DNA of 35,468 nt from Sulfurospirillum sp. GTDB taxonomy: Bacteria > Campylobacterota > Campylobacteria > Campylobacterales > Sulfurospirillaceae. Below are positions 11,301-20,315 of this stretch, one piece after another. Each line of letters begins with the position of its first letter. Positions within the stretch are counted from its first letter, which is position 1. The position numbers and the translations under genes were made by a program. The stretch is taken from contig JALSLU010000145.1 in assembly GCA_026988125.1 (NCBI GenBank), forward strand, positions 1 to 35,468. The letters are read 5' to 3'. The notes beneath the pieces are model-generated. The model was not told where the DNA came from, made no database searches, and was given only the letters and a program-made list of their open reading frames with translations.

Positions 11301-11513
11301 ACTAGCAATAAAAATTGCAGTATATCCACGCTCCTTTGCAATTTCAACTGATAAATCATTCAAAACTTTTTCTGAACTAAGTTTTTGCTCAAATAGTGTT
11401 GTATTTTTATAATCACCATAGGACAGGTACAAAAAATATGTTGAAAATAAAAAAAGTATCAGTAGCGGGTACAAACTTATAAGTCTTAGTATGTCTTGAA
11501 TTTTAAATTTCAC
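8355..11513 (-). CDS. NIT-domain hybrid sensor histidine kinase with receiver domains
   Basis: TM - NIT-like region ([39 protein letters not shown]) - TM - HisKA ([19 protein letters not shown]) - HATPase ([36 protein letters not shown]) - receiver(s), including [17 protein letters not shown]. Confidence 0.9.
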   Translation of the reverse strand: [1052 protein letters not shown]

Positions 11514-11548
11514 TTATTTCCTCCCAATTAATATTTTAATCCATATGC

Positions 11549-12679
11549 TTATAATAGTAGTTCTTTCTTGAAGATATTAAGCAAATTTTTAAATTCACTT
11601 AGGAGTATCTCTTTTTCATCTAAACTTTTCGCCTCTAAAATTTGCTGTAACTTTTGAGATATTTCATTCATACTCAAGTTATCTGCAATGCCTTTTAATT
11701 CATAAATTTTTTCCTTTAAACTATTTTCATTTTGAGATTTAATATATGATTCAATTTCTGGAATGGAGTTGTTAATGTCTTTAAAATATTCCTCAATAAG
11801 CTCAGCTATTAAATTCAAGTCTAAATCTAATTTCTGTGCACAAGAAGTTATATCAAAAAAAATTGTCTCATCATTTTTAATTGATGATTCTTTATTTGTT
11901 GAGTCATGATTTTCTAAACCAGTGTTACTGTTTTTATCTTCATTTTGAAAGATATATTCGCAATGTGATTTATCTTTATTTTCTGTTTCTTCCAAAGGTG
12001 GTTCTGATAAGTTTTTGAAATTATCATTTTTTATATTTTCCAACCCCTCTTTTGTTGCGTGTATAGTTTTTAATTGTATATCTAGGCTTTCTTCCTCAAA
12101 AGGTGTTGTAAAACTTTCTTCAAAATTATTTTTTTGGTTGTAATCATCTATAAAAACATCTGAGTCTATTCGAAGCTTATCTGTTGGTGAATCTTGTTCT
12201 AATGTAGTATCATTGTGTATAAAATCATCTTTGGTTTCATTTAGTTCTAGATTGTTAATATTTTTGACTTGGTTTTGAGAATCAACCATATTATCTGCTT
12301 GGAAACTACTGGGTTTGGGAGCAGATTGCTCTATAAAAGAGTTTTTATTTATAAGTTCTATACAATATAAAATTTCTGTGTTGCTATTGTCACTTTTACC
12401 ATAAGTAAAAATTTCTGTAATCTTTATATCAACTTCAATCTGTTTTCCATTTTTTAACTCTAAGATAGCAACTTTCTTAGGAGTTCCACTGTGCAAAACA
12501 TACTCAATCCAAGAAAAATTTTTAAATTTAAAAATATATCCAGGTTTTTCTAAAAAGAGTTCAGCAAGATCATTGTGCATACTTTTAAATTCGTCAAAAT
12601 CTTCAAATCCTAATAAAGCCAACTCTTCTTTGCTAACTCCAATAAAATTGCCACTCTTATCATATAGTAACATTTTCAT
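11549..12679 (-). CDS. PAS-like protein with C-terminal HPt-like domain lacking the canonical His (start probably 12679; ORF track 12694)
   Basis: N-terminal MKMLLYDKSGNFIGVSKEELALLGFEDFDEF; low-complexity acidic linker; C-terminal NLIAELIEEYFKDINNSIPEIESYIKSQNENSLKEKIYELKGIADNLSMNEI resembles HPt. Confidence 0.65.
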   Translation of the reverse strand: MKMLLYDKSGNFIGVSKEELALLGFEDFDEFKSMHNDLAELFLEKPGYIFKFKNFSWIEYVLHSGTPKKVAILELKNGKQIEVDIKITEIFTYGKSDNSNTEILYCIELINKNSFIEQSAPKPSSFQADNMVDSQNQVKNINNLELNETKDDFIHNDTTLEQDSPTDKLRIDSDVFIDDYNQKNNFEESFTTPFEEESLDIQLKTIHATKEGLENIKNDNFKNLSEPPLEETENKDKSHCEYIFQNEDKNSNTGLENHDSTNKESSIKNDETIFFDITSCAQKLDLDLNLIAELIEEYFKDINNSIPEIESYIKSQNENSLKEKIYELKGIADNLSMNEISQKLQQILEAKSLDEKEILLSEFKNLLNIFKKELLL

Positions 12680-12739
12680 ATCCTTAAAATGCACAAAGTA
12701 TATGTGGTAGTCTTGATTCTATCTAATCATGACTTAAAA

Positions 12740-14539
12740 TTAGCTACTTATTGAGGAAAAAATAATTTTTCCTAGCTTTTTACCTACAATATTACATATT
12801 TCATCTTCTGTTGCATTATAAATATTTTCAAATGTTCCAAAGTAAGCTATTAGTTTTTTTATTGTAGCACTTCCTACACCTTCTATTTTTAAAAGGTTTA
12901 AACTCAAATCATTATTTATTTTTTTTCTTTTATGAGATTTGATTGCAAATCTGTGTGCTTCATCTCTAAGTTTTTGTAAAAATTGTAATCTTTTATCTGA
13001 TGGAGGAAGCTTGTAATCAAATTTTAAATTGTATATAATGTCACTTGATCTTATTTTAGAGCGATTTGTTTTAGCATCAATCTTCTCTTTAGAAATCGCA
13101 AGTAAATCGATTTTACAACCATATTTATCTATAATTGTTTTAGCCAATTTTAGAAGAGTAGAGCCACCATCAATAAGCCACAAATTTGGGAGAGGGTTTT
13201 GTTCTTTTCTTTCTATTCTTCTTGTTAGAAGCTCTCTCATTTGTGCGTATTCATCTTTAGACTTTAGGTTATAAATTCTGTACCTATCTTTTAAAAATTT
13301 ATCCTCATATACTACCATAGCTCCAACTCTGCTCTCTCCAGATATATGGGAATTGTCAAAAATTTCAATGCTATATGGTGTTTCTTGAAGATCAAAAAGA
13401 TTTTTAATCTCCTCCAAAATTGAGATACTCTCCTTTTTTACAAATTGTAAAATGGAGTCCTTGGCGTTTTGCTTTGCTATTTTTGATAATTTTGCTTTGT
13501 TTCCAATTTTAGGTTGTTTTATGGAGATTTGTTTGTTAAATTTTACTTGAAATAAATTTTCAACATCCTCTTTTCCGTCGAAGTTATCGGCAATATAAAT
13601 CTTTTTATGAAGAAGCTTTGTCTCCTCCTTATAAAATTGAATCAGTGCTCTTTTATATACTTCATTTAAATCATAACCATTTTGACTTTTGAGTCTTTTT
13701 TGTATGGTAGATACCACTTTACCATCCCTTATAAACATAAAGACTATCGAGGCAATATTGCCTATTATTTCAGCGGCAACAAGATCAAAATTTTCTATTT
13801 TGGCTAAGTCTAAGTGGATTACATGTAGAGTATTTTTGATGGCTTTTTGCATGTCTCTAAGCTCGCTTGCTTCTTCAAAGTTTAAATTTTTTGCAGCTTG
13901 TTGCATCTTTATCTCAAGTTTTTTGATCAATATCTTTCTGTCTATCAAAGCACCGAGTGCTTCTTGTAAAATTTTACCATATTCATCTTGGGATATTTTT
14001 CCTTCACATGGAGCGTAGCACCTATCTAATTGAAAAAACAGACATGCTTTTTTTGAGTTAAGACACGATTTTTTCTGTACTAGTTTAAAACTTAAATAGA
14101 TAGCTTTAAGTATCTCTTTAGCTCCACTAGAGAATGGACCAAAATATTTTAAATTTTTATTGTTTAAAACTTTTCTAGTAATTTCAAATCTTGGAAACTC
14201 TTTAGAGGTGTCTAAAACTATATATGGGTAGGTTTTATCATCTCTTAAAAGGATGTTGTATTTTGGTTTTAGCTCTTTTATTAGTGAATTTTCAAGAATT
14301 AGCGCATCATACTCACTAGGAGATATTATGTACTCTAAGTCTTCAATCTCACTAACCATTTTATAAATTCTTGGACCAAGTTTATCTGAAGGAGAGATTT
14401 TTGGTGTAAATTTAAAGTAGCTATTTACCCTGTTTTTTAAATTTTTAGCTTTTCCAATGTAGAGTAAATTTTTATTTTTATCAAAAAATTTATATACTCC
14501 TGAATCATTAGGAAGATTTTTTAGTTTATTTTTTAGCAT
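12740..14539 (-). CDS. uvrC: Excinuclease ABC subunit C
   Basis: GVYKFFDKNKNLLYIGKAKNLKNRV, EIFDNSHISGESRVGAMVVYED, C-terminal HhH region LLKIEGVGSATIKKLIAYFG. Confidence 0.96.
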   Translation of the reverse strand: MLKNKLKNLPNDSGVYKFFDKNKNLLYIGKAKNLKNRVNSYFKFTPKISPSDKLGPRIYKMVSEIEDLEYIISPSEYDALILENSLIKELKPKYNILLRDDKTYPYIVLDTSKEFPRFEITRKVLNNKNLKYFGPFSSGAKEILKAIYLSFKLVQKKSCLNSKKACLFFQLDRCYAPCEGKISQDEYGKILQEALGALIDRKILIKKLEIKMQQAAKNLNFEEASELRDMQKAIKNTLHVIHLDLAKIENFDLVAAEIIGNIASIVFMFIRDGKVVSTIQKRLKSQNGYDLNEVYKRALIQFYKEETKLLHKKIYIADNFDGKEDVENLFQVKFNKQISIKQPKIGNKAKLSKIAKQNAKDSILQFVKKESISILEEIKNLFDLQETPYSIEIFDNSHISGESRVGAMVVYEDKFLKDRYRIYNLKSKDEYAQMRELLTRRIERKEQNPLPNLWLIDGGSTLLKLAKTIIDKYGCKIDLLAISKEKIDAKTNRSKIRSSDIIYNLKFDYKLPPSDKRLQFLQKLRDEAHRFAIKSHKRKKINNDLSLNLLKIEGVGSATIKKLIAYFGTFENIYNATEDEICNIVGKKLGKIIFSSISS

Positions 14540-14975
14540 TATTTTTTATCTCTTCCCTTATTTGTTCAAAAAGTTCTCTTAACCTTTCATCCTTTGCACT
14601 ATTTTTAAACTCTCCTGATGCTCGCTCTTTATAAAATATTACTGAATTTTTAAAAAAACTTTCATTTTTTTTATTTCTATTTGTTACAAATGCTTTTATA
14701 TTTTTTAGATTTATACATTTACATTTTGGATGAAAAGTTTCTAGTTGATTTAATAGAGACTTTATTAAATTGTGCTTATAATTAAACTCCATCTTTGCAC
14801 TAGGGTGGGTTAAGACAAAAAATAGTGTATCGTTTTTTGTATATAAAAACTTTATATAATTAGATAAAGAGTTTGGAAGCAGAGATTTTAGTAAAAAAAA
14901 ACACTCCTCTTTTTCCAAGGTTTTTAATAAAGGATGTTTTTTTAGATGAGAAATTATAGTTTTAGAATCTTTCAT
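14526..14975 (-). CDS. DUF721/DciA-like protein
   Basis: FVLTHPSAKMEFNYKHNLIKSLLNQL resembles the DUF721/DciA core; overlaps uvrC by 14 nt. Confidence 0.55.
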   Translation of the reverse strand: MKDSKTIISHLKKHPLLKTLEKEECFFLLKSLLPNSLSNYIKFLYTKNDTLFFVLTHPSAKMEFNYKHNLIKSLLNQLETFHPKCKCINLKNIKAFVTNRNKKNESFFKNSVIFYKERASGEFKNSAKDERLRELFEQIREEIKNNAKK

Positions 14976-15071
14976 GTCTTAATTATAGCATTGATTTGCT
15001 TTAATTTTGCAGGGTGTGGGTACAAAGGAGCTCCAAAGTATGTGGAAGAGAAAAAAAGTGTAGAAAAATGA
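14946..15071 (+). CDS. Small LptM/YifL-like lipoprotein (41 aa), not in the ORF track
   Basis: ATG at 14946: MRNYSFRIFHVLIIALICFNFAGCGYKGAPKYVEEKKSVEK*. Signal peptide with lipobox FAGC, CGxKG motif after the lipidated Cys; AAGGA upstream; stop overlaps nadB start (ATGA). Confidence 0.72.
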   Translation: MRNYSFRIFHVLIIALICFNFAGCGYKGAPKYVEEKKSVEK

Positions 15072-16522
15072 AGCCATACTATGATGTCCTTATAATAGGT
15101 TCTGGGGTTGCTGGATTAAATACTGCAAATAACTTAAAAGATGATTTAAATGTATTGGTTTTAAGTAAGGATTATGCATGGGAGTGTAACACTTTTTATG
15201 CTCAAGGAGGGGTTGCAGTAGCGGTTAATAAAGATGATGTGGCGTTGCATGTAAAAGATACACTTGAGGCTGGAGCTGGCTTATGTACTAAAGAGGCTGT
15301 AGAAGTTTTATGCAAAGAGGGTATATATTCAGTTGAAAAATTAATTGAGCAGGGTTTTTGGTTTGACAGGGATAAAAATGGGGAATTGGCTTATACCAAA
15401 GAAGCAGCTCACTCGAGAAATAGAGTACTGCACGCTGGGGGCGATGCAACCGGTAGAGAGTTGCACTATTTCCTGATGAAATCACTAAAGTTTCCCATAC
15501 TTTACAATACCCAAGTCATAGATCTTCTTATAGAAGATGGAGTATGTTATGGAGTTTGTGTTAGACATGACAAAAAGATATTTAATATCTATGCAAAGTC
15601 AGTTGTTATTGCTAGTGGAGGGGTGGGTTCACTTTATGAGTATCATACAAACTCAAGAACTATAAGTGCTGATATGCATGGAGTTTGTCTTAAGCATGGT
15701 ATAGAGCTTAGAGATATGGAAATGATGCAGTTTCATCCAACAGTTTTTGTAAAGTGTTCTTGGGCAAGAAAGCAGCTTTTGAGTGAAGCATTAAGAGGTG
15801 AGGGTGCAAAGGTTGTAGACTCTCATGGCAGGAGATTTTTGTTAGATTATGATAGTAGAGCTGAGCTTAGTCCTAGAAATATAGTCTCTGAAGCAATTTT
15901 TTCATATCAGCAATCTACAAATGAGGAGATTTTTTTAGATCTTAGCTGTTTTTCTAAAAGTTATTTTAAGAAAAGATTTCCAAGCATCTACTTCAATATG
16001 AAAAATCTAGGATATGATCTGCCTATGCAAAAAATTCCAATATCTCCAGCATTTCATTATGCTATGGGAGGAATTAAAACTGATCTAGATGGAAAAATTC
16101 AAAGTGTTAGAGATCTCTATGCTGTTGGAGAAGTGGCTTCTAGTGGAGTTCATGGAGCAAATAGATTGGCTAGTAACTCCCTTTTAGAAGGGTTGGTTTT
16201 TTCTATAAGAGTAGCTAAATCTATAGAAAAAGATTTAAATTTGGATAAGAAAAAGATAAAGTTTCCACTTTTTGAAAAAAAGCTGGTTAAAAAAGGAGAT
16301 AAAAAGTTAAAAAATGAATTGAGGAAGTTGATGTGGAAAAATGCTGGCATAATCAGAACCCAAAAAGGTCTTATTAGGGCGAGGCAGAGGGTAAATGATA
16401 TGTTGTCTATGGATAGAGGAGAGCTTATAAAGCTTAGGCTTTTGTGTTCTAAAGAGATAATTGAGAGTGGATTAAAAAGAAAGAGCTCACTAGGGGCTCA
16501 CTATATCAAAGGAGAAAATTAG
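15068..16522 (+). CDS. nadB: L-aspartate oxidase
   Basis: MKPYYDVLIIGSGVAGLNTANNL, FYAQGGVAVAV, HAGGDATGREL, HGANRLASNSLLEGLVFS. Start at 15068, not 15014: the upstream codons belong to the lipoprotein frame. Confidence 0.92.
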   Translation: MKPYYDVLIIGSGVAGLNTANNLKDDLNVLVLSKDYAWECNTFYAQGGVAVAVNKDDVALHVKDTLEAGAGLCTKEAVEVLCKEGIYSVEKLIEQGFWFDRDKNGELAYTKEAAHSRNRVLHAGGDATGRELHYFLMKSLKFPILYNTQVIDLLIEDGVCYGVCVRHDKKIFNIYAKSVVIASGGVGSLYEYHTNSRTISADMHGVCLKHGIELRDMEMMQFHPTVFVKCSWARKQLLSEALRGEGAKVVDSHGRRFLLDYDSRAELSPRNIVSEAIFSYQQSTNEEIFLDLSCFSKSYFKKRFPSIYFNMKNLGYDLPMQKIPISPAFHYAMGGIKTDLDGKIQSVRDLYAVGEVASSGVHGANRLASNSLLEGLVFSIRVAKSIEKDLNLDKKKIKFPLFEKKLVKKGDKKLKNELRKLMWKNAGIIRTQKGLIRARQRVNDMLSMDRGELIKLRLLCSKEIIESGLKRKSSLGAHYIKGEN

Positions 16523-17878
16523 ATGGTAAAGTTGTTTTTGTTATTTAGTTTGGTTATTAGTGGTGCTTTTGCATCTGAAGGAGGGGCAAATTTGGCTCAT
16601 ACTTGGGTTGGTTACCTTGCTATGGTGGTTTTTGTATTTGGTTACTACTTTATAGCTTCTGAAGAGAAGTGGGAGATAAACAAATCAAAGCCAGCTTTGT
16701 TTGCTGGAACATTTATGTTTATGTTAATAGGGATATATTACTCAGTAAATGGTTTAAATCCAGACCCCCTTCACCATGAGATGCAAGTCCTTATAGAAGA
16801 AATTGCTGAAATTTTCTTCTTTTTGTTTGTGGCAATGACTTACATAGAGACTCTTATAGATAGAGGTGTGTTTGATGCTTTAAGATACAATCTAACCTCA
16901 AAAGGTTACTCATATAAAAAACTTTTTTGGCTTACTGGACTCATAGCATTTTGGTTAAGTCCGGTTGCAGACAACTTGACTACTGCATTAATCCTCTCAA
17001 CAGTTTTATTTACTATAGACAAAGAGAATAAAATTTTTCTAATAACCGGAGCTATAAACATTGTAGTTGCAGCAAATGCTGGAGGTGCTTGGAGTCCTTT
17101 TGGAGATATAACAACTCTTATGGCTTGGACAGCAGGAAAGGGTGAGTTTGTAGATTTTCTATATATCTTTCCACCAGCATTTTTTGGATGGCTTCTAACA
17201 GCTTACCTTCTTAGTATGTATGTTCCAAAGGGAGAGCCACACTTTGATGTAAACACAACTCCAAAAGAGGAGATAAAAGAGGGTGGAAAGGTAGTTATAT
17301 TTTTAGGAGTTTTTACAATTTTTATAGCTGTTGTTGGGCATATTTTATTTCACTTCCCAGCTATGTGGGGTATGATGTTTGGTCTTGCGCTTCTTAAGAT
17401 GTACTCATACTATCATAAAGTAAGAAATAAAGAGGAGTTCAATATATATGGATTTATGAAAAAGGTAGAAAATGACACTCTTTTGTTTTTCTTTGGAATT
17501 TTGAGTGCAGTTGGGGCTCTTTATTATTTGGGATGGTTAACCTACATTACAAAACTATATGATATAATTGGACCAACAGCATCAAATATTGGGGTTGGAT
17601 TTATTAGTGCTATTATAGATAATGTTCCGGTTATGGCAGCAATTTTAAAAGCAAATCCGGGTATGGGAATTGATCAGTGGTTATTGGTTACTCTAACTGC
17701 GGGGATTGGTGGAAGCTTAATTAGCTTTGGAAGTGCCGCGGGAGTTGGAGTTATGGGAAGATTAAGAGGAATTTATACTTTTGCTTCTCATCTAAAATAT
17801 GCTTGGACAATTTTAGCAGGATATGCACTGTCTATGGTTATTTGGTATATTCAATTTGAGATATTTGGTCTTTATTAA
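16523..17878 (+). CDS. nhaD: NhaD-type Na+/H+ antiporter
   Basis: Polytopic; FWLSPVADNLTTALILSTVL, NAGGAWSPFGDITTLMAWTAGK, ISAIIDNVPVMAA, SFGSAAGVGVMG. Confidence 0.9.
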   Translation: MVKLFLLFSLVISGAFASEGGANLAHTWVGYLAMVVFVFGYYFIASEEKWEINKSKPALFAGTFMFMLIGIYYSVNGLNPDPLHHEMQVLIEEIAEIFFFLFVAMTYIETLIDRGVFDALRYNLTSKGYSYKKLFWLTGLIAFWLSPVADNLTTALILSTVLFTIDKENKIFLITGAINIVVAANAGGAWSPFGDITTLMAWTAGKGEFVDFLYIFPPAFFGWLLTAYLLSMYVPKGEPHFDVNTTPKEEIKEGGKVVIFLGVFTIFIAVVGHILFHFPAMWGMMFGLALLKMYSYYHKVRNKEEFNIYGFMKKVENDTLLFFFGILSAVGALYYLGWLTYITKLYDIIGPTASNIGVGFISAIIDNVPVMAAILKANPGMGIDQWLLVTLTAGIGGSLISFGSAAGVGVMGRLRGIYTFASHLKYAWTILAGYALSMVIWYIQFEIFGLY

Positions 17879-17887
17879 AGGAGAGTT

Positions 17888-19429
17888 ATGCACAAAGAAG
17901 TTCCTATTTTAGTGTTGGACTTTGGTTCACAATACACTCAGCTTATAGCTAGAAAGTTAAGAGAGAGTGGTGTTTATTGCGAGATAGTTCCATATAGTGA
18001 AAAGATAGAAGATATAAAAAAAAGAGAGCCTAAAGGGATAATTTTAAGTGGTGGACCAGCCTCGGTTTATGCCAAAGATGCGTACCATCCAGATAGCAAA
18101 ATTTTTGATTTGGGTTTGCCAATTTTAGGGATTTGTTATGGAATGCAACTAATAAGCCAACACTTTGGTGGAAGTGTAGTAGCGGCTGATCACCATGAGT
18201 ATGGTAAAGCAGAGCTAATGTTTGAAGATGATCATAAAATTTTCAAAGATACCAAAAGCGGACAAATTGTTTGGATGAGTCATGGAGATAGGGTTGAAAA
18301 ACTACCTGAAGGATTTATAAAGATTGCTTATTCAGCCAACTCCCCATACGCTGCAATCGCAGATGAAAAAAGAGAAATCTATGCTTTTCAATTTCATCCT
18401 GAGGTTTACCACTCCGAGGAAGGTACAAAGCTTTTAAAAAATTTCGCAAAGTATATTTGTGGATGTGAAAGCACTTGGAATATGGGCTCATTCGCTAAAG
18501 AGAAGATAGAGGAGATTAGAGCTCAAGTTGGCGATAAAAAGGTTTTGTGTGCAGTCAGCGGAGGAGTAGATAGCTCAGTAGTTGCTGCACTTTTACATGA
18601 GGCTATTGGTGATCAATTAATCTCGGTATTTGTCGATAATGGACTACTAAGAGCCAATGAGAGAGAACAAGTCGAGGCTATGTTTAAAGCTAAACTAGGA
18701 ATAAATCTTATAACAGTTGATGCTAGTGAGGAGTTTTTGACTAAGTTAAAGGGTGTTAGTGATCCTGAGAGAAAGAGAAAGATTATTGGCGAGACATTTA
18801 TAGAGGTTTTTGATAAAGAGGCTAAAAAGCATAATGGCATAGAGTTTTTAGCTCAAGGAACTCTATATACCGATGTTATTGAATCAGTCTCAGTTAAAGG
18901 TCCTTCAAAAACTATAAAATCACATCACAATGTTGGAGGTTTGCCAGATTGGATGAAGTTTGAGTTAGTAGAGCCTCTAAAAGAGATTTTTAAAGATGAG
19001 GTAAGAAAGCTAGGCTTAGAGCTTGGACTTCCAAAAGATATGATTTCAAGGCATCCATTTCCAGGACCAGGGCTTGCAATTAGGATTATGGGTGAAGTTA
19101 CAAAAGAGGATTTAGTGATCCTAAGAAAAGCAGATACAATTATGCTCGAAGAGCTAAAAGCAACGGGTTATTATGATAAAACTTGGCAAGCATTTACAGT
19201 TCTTTTGAATGTAAAAAGCGTTGGAGTCATGGGGGATAATAGAACCTATGACAATACAGCTTGCATAAGAATAGTAGAAGCAACCGATGGCATGACAGCT
19301 ACATTTGCTCACATCCCACACGATATACTAGAAAATATGAGCAGACGAATCATAAATGAAGTAGATGGCATAAATAGAGTAGTTTACGACATTAGCTCAA
19401 AACCACCTGCAACTATAGAGTGGGAATAA
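17888..19429 (+). CDS. guaA: GMP synthase (glutamine-hydrolysing)
   Basis: [58 protein letters not shown]-terminal [11 protein letters not shown]. Confidence 0.98.
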   Translation: MHKEVPILVLDFGSQYTQLIARKLRESGVYCEIVPYSEKIEDIKKREPKGIILSGGPASVYAKDAYHPDSKIFDLGLPILGICYGMQLISQHFGGSVVAADHHEYGKAELMFEDDHKIFKDTKSGQIVWMSHGDRVEKLPEGFIKIAYSANSPYAAIADEKREIYAFQFHPEVYHSEEGTKLLKNFAKYICGCESTWNMGSFAKEKIEEIRAQVGDKKVLCAVSGGVDSSVVAALLHEAIGDQLISVFVDNGLLRANEREQVEAMFKAKLGINLITVDASEEFLTKLKGVSDPERKRKIIGETFIEVFDKEAKKHNGIEFLAQGTLYTDVIESVSVKGPSKTIKSHHNVGGLPDWMKFELVEPLKEIFKDEVRKLGLELGLPKDMISRHPFPGPGLAIRIMGEVTKEDLVILRKADTIMLEELKATGYYDKTWQAFTVLLNVKSVGVMGDNRTYDNTACIRIVEATDGMTATFAHIPHDILENMSRRIINEVDGINRVVYDISSKPPATIEWE

Positions 19430-19430
19430 A

Positions 19431-20066
19431 ATGAGTATCTACCTCCTTAGCAACTCAAAGCATAAGGGGGTAGTTAATCTTCCTCAGATTGAGATAAATT
19501 TCAAAAAAGTAGATATTGATTATAAAGATTATGATGCTCTTATTTTTAGCTCTAAAAATGGCGTAAGAGCGGTTGATGCAAGTATAGACAAGTGGAGAGA
19601 TATACCAGCTTATAGCATAGGAAGCGCTACTTCAAAAGAGATTACAAGGGTTGGTGGAAATTTAGTCTATGAAGCTAAAAGCTCTTATGGGGATGATTTT
19701 GCAAAAGAGATAATTCTTCATCTACAAGACAAAAGAGTTCTATTTTTAAGAGCTAAAAAGATTGTCTCAAACATTGAATCCATTTTAAAAGAGGGTGGAG
19801 TAAAATTAGATAGCATTGTAGTTTATGAAACAAAGTGTGCTAAAAAAATAGATATAGAGTTTGAAGAGGACTCAATCTTTATCTTCACATCTCCTTCTAC
19901 TGTAGAGTGTTTTTTTAAAAACTATGAGTGGAAGAGTAGTTTTAGAGCAGTTTGCATAGGAGAGGTAACAAATAGAGCTCTTCCTAAAGAGGTAACCTCT
20001 TATGTATCAACTTCACAAAACATTCAAGCTCTAATAGAATTTGCCCACAATCTCAAAACTTTTTAG
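19431..20066 (+). CDS. hemD: Uroporphyrinogen-III synthase
   Basis: DALIFSSKNGVRAVD, YSIGSATSKEI, DSIFIFTSPSTVECFF, CIGEVTNRAL. Confidence 0.85.
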   Translation: MSIYLLSNSKHKGVVNLPQIEINFKKVDIDYKDYDALIFSSKNGVRAVDASIDKWRDIPAYSIGSATSKEITRVGGNLVYEAKSSYGDDFAKEIILHLQDKRVLFLRAKKIVSNIESILKEGGVKLDSIVVYETKCAKKIDIEFEEDSIFIFTSPSTVECFFKNYEWKSSFRAVCIGEVTNRALPKEVTSYVSTSQNIQALIEFAHNLKTF

Positions 20067-20088
20067 CATACTTCAAGCAAAATTTACC

Positions 20089-20094
20089 TATAAT
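20089..20094 (+). promoter_or_regulatory. -10 element of the purD-upstream RNA
   Basis: Perfect TATAAT about 7 nt before the 5' arm of the RNA closing stem. Confidence 0.65.
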
Positions 20095-20100
20095 ACATTA

Positions 20101-20297
20101 TAGCCTGAGTGGAGCGATAACCGTATTTATGAGGGTCCAACAGATAGTATTTAGTGGAACGGGTGCTCTTTTTGTGTGTCTGTGGTCTCGTTTGAACTTT
20201 GTCAAAAGGTGAGAGATTGCAGCCTAAGAAAAGGGCTAGTTCTACATCGTTGGCTAATTAGGGCCACAAAGAAAACGGGACGCCCACTTGGGTTTTT
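20101..20297 (+). ncRNA. ssrS: 6S RNA / epsilonproteobacterial purD RNA motif
   Basis: About 197-nt gap between hemD and purD that folds as one long interrupted hairpin: CCTGAGTGG(A)GCG/CGCCCACTTGGG closing stem, CCG/CGG, CCAAC/GTTGG, GTGGAAC/GTTCTAC, apical CTGTGGTCTC/GAGAGATTGCAG; ends in TTTTT. Confidence 0.8.
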
Positions 20298-20315
20298 ACT
20301 TATAGAGGTAATTTG

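Noticed and set aside
15014-15067. N-terminal extension of nadB in the ORF track (MWVQRSSKVCGREKKCRK)
   Set aside because: Sequence is the +1-shifted read of the lipoprotein ORF; NadB homology begins at MKPYYDVLIIGSG (15068).
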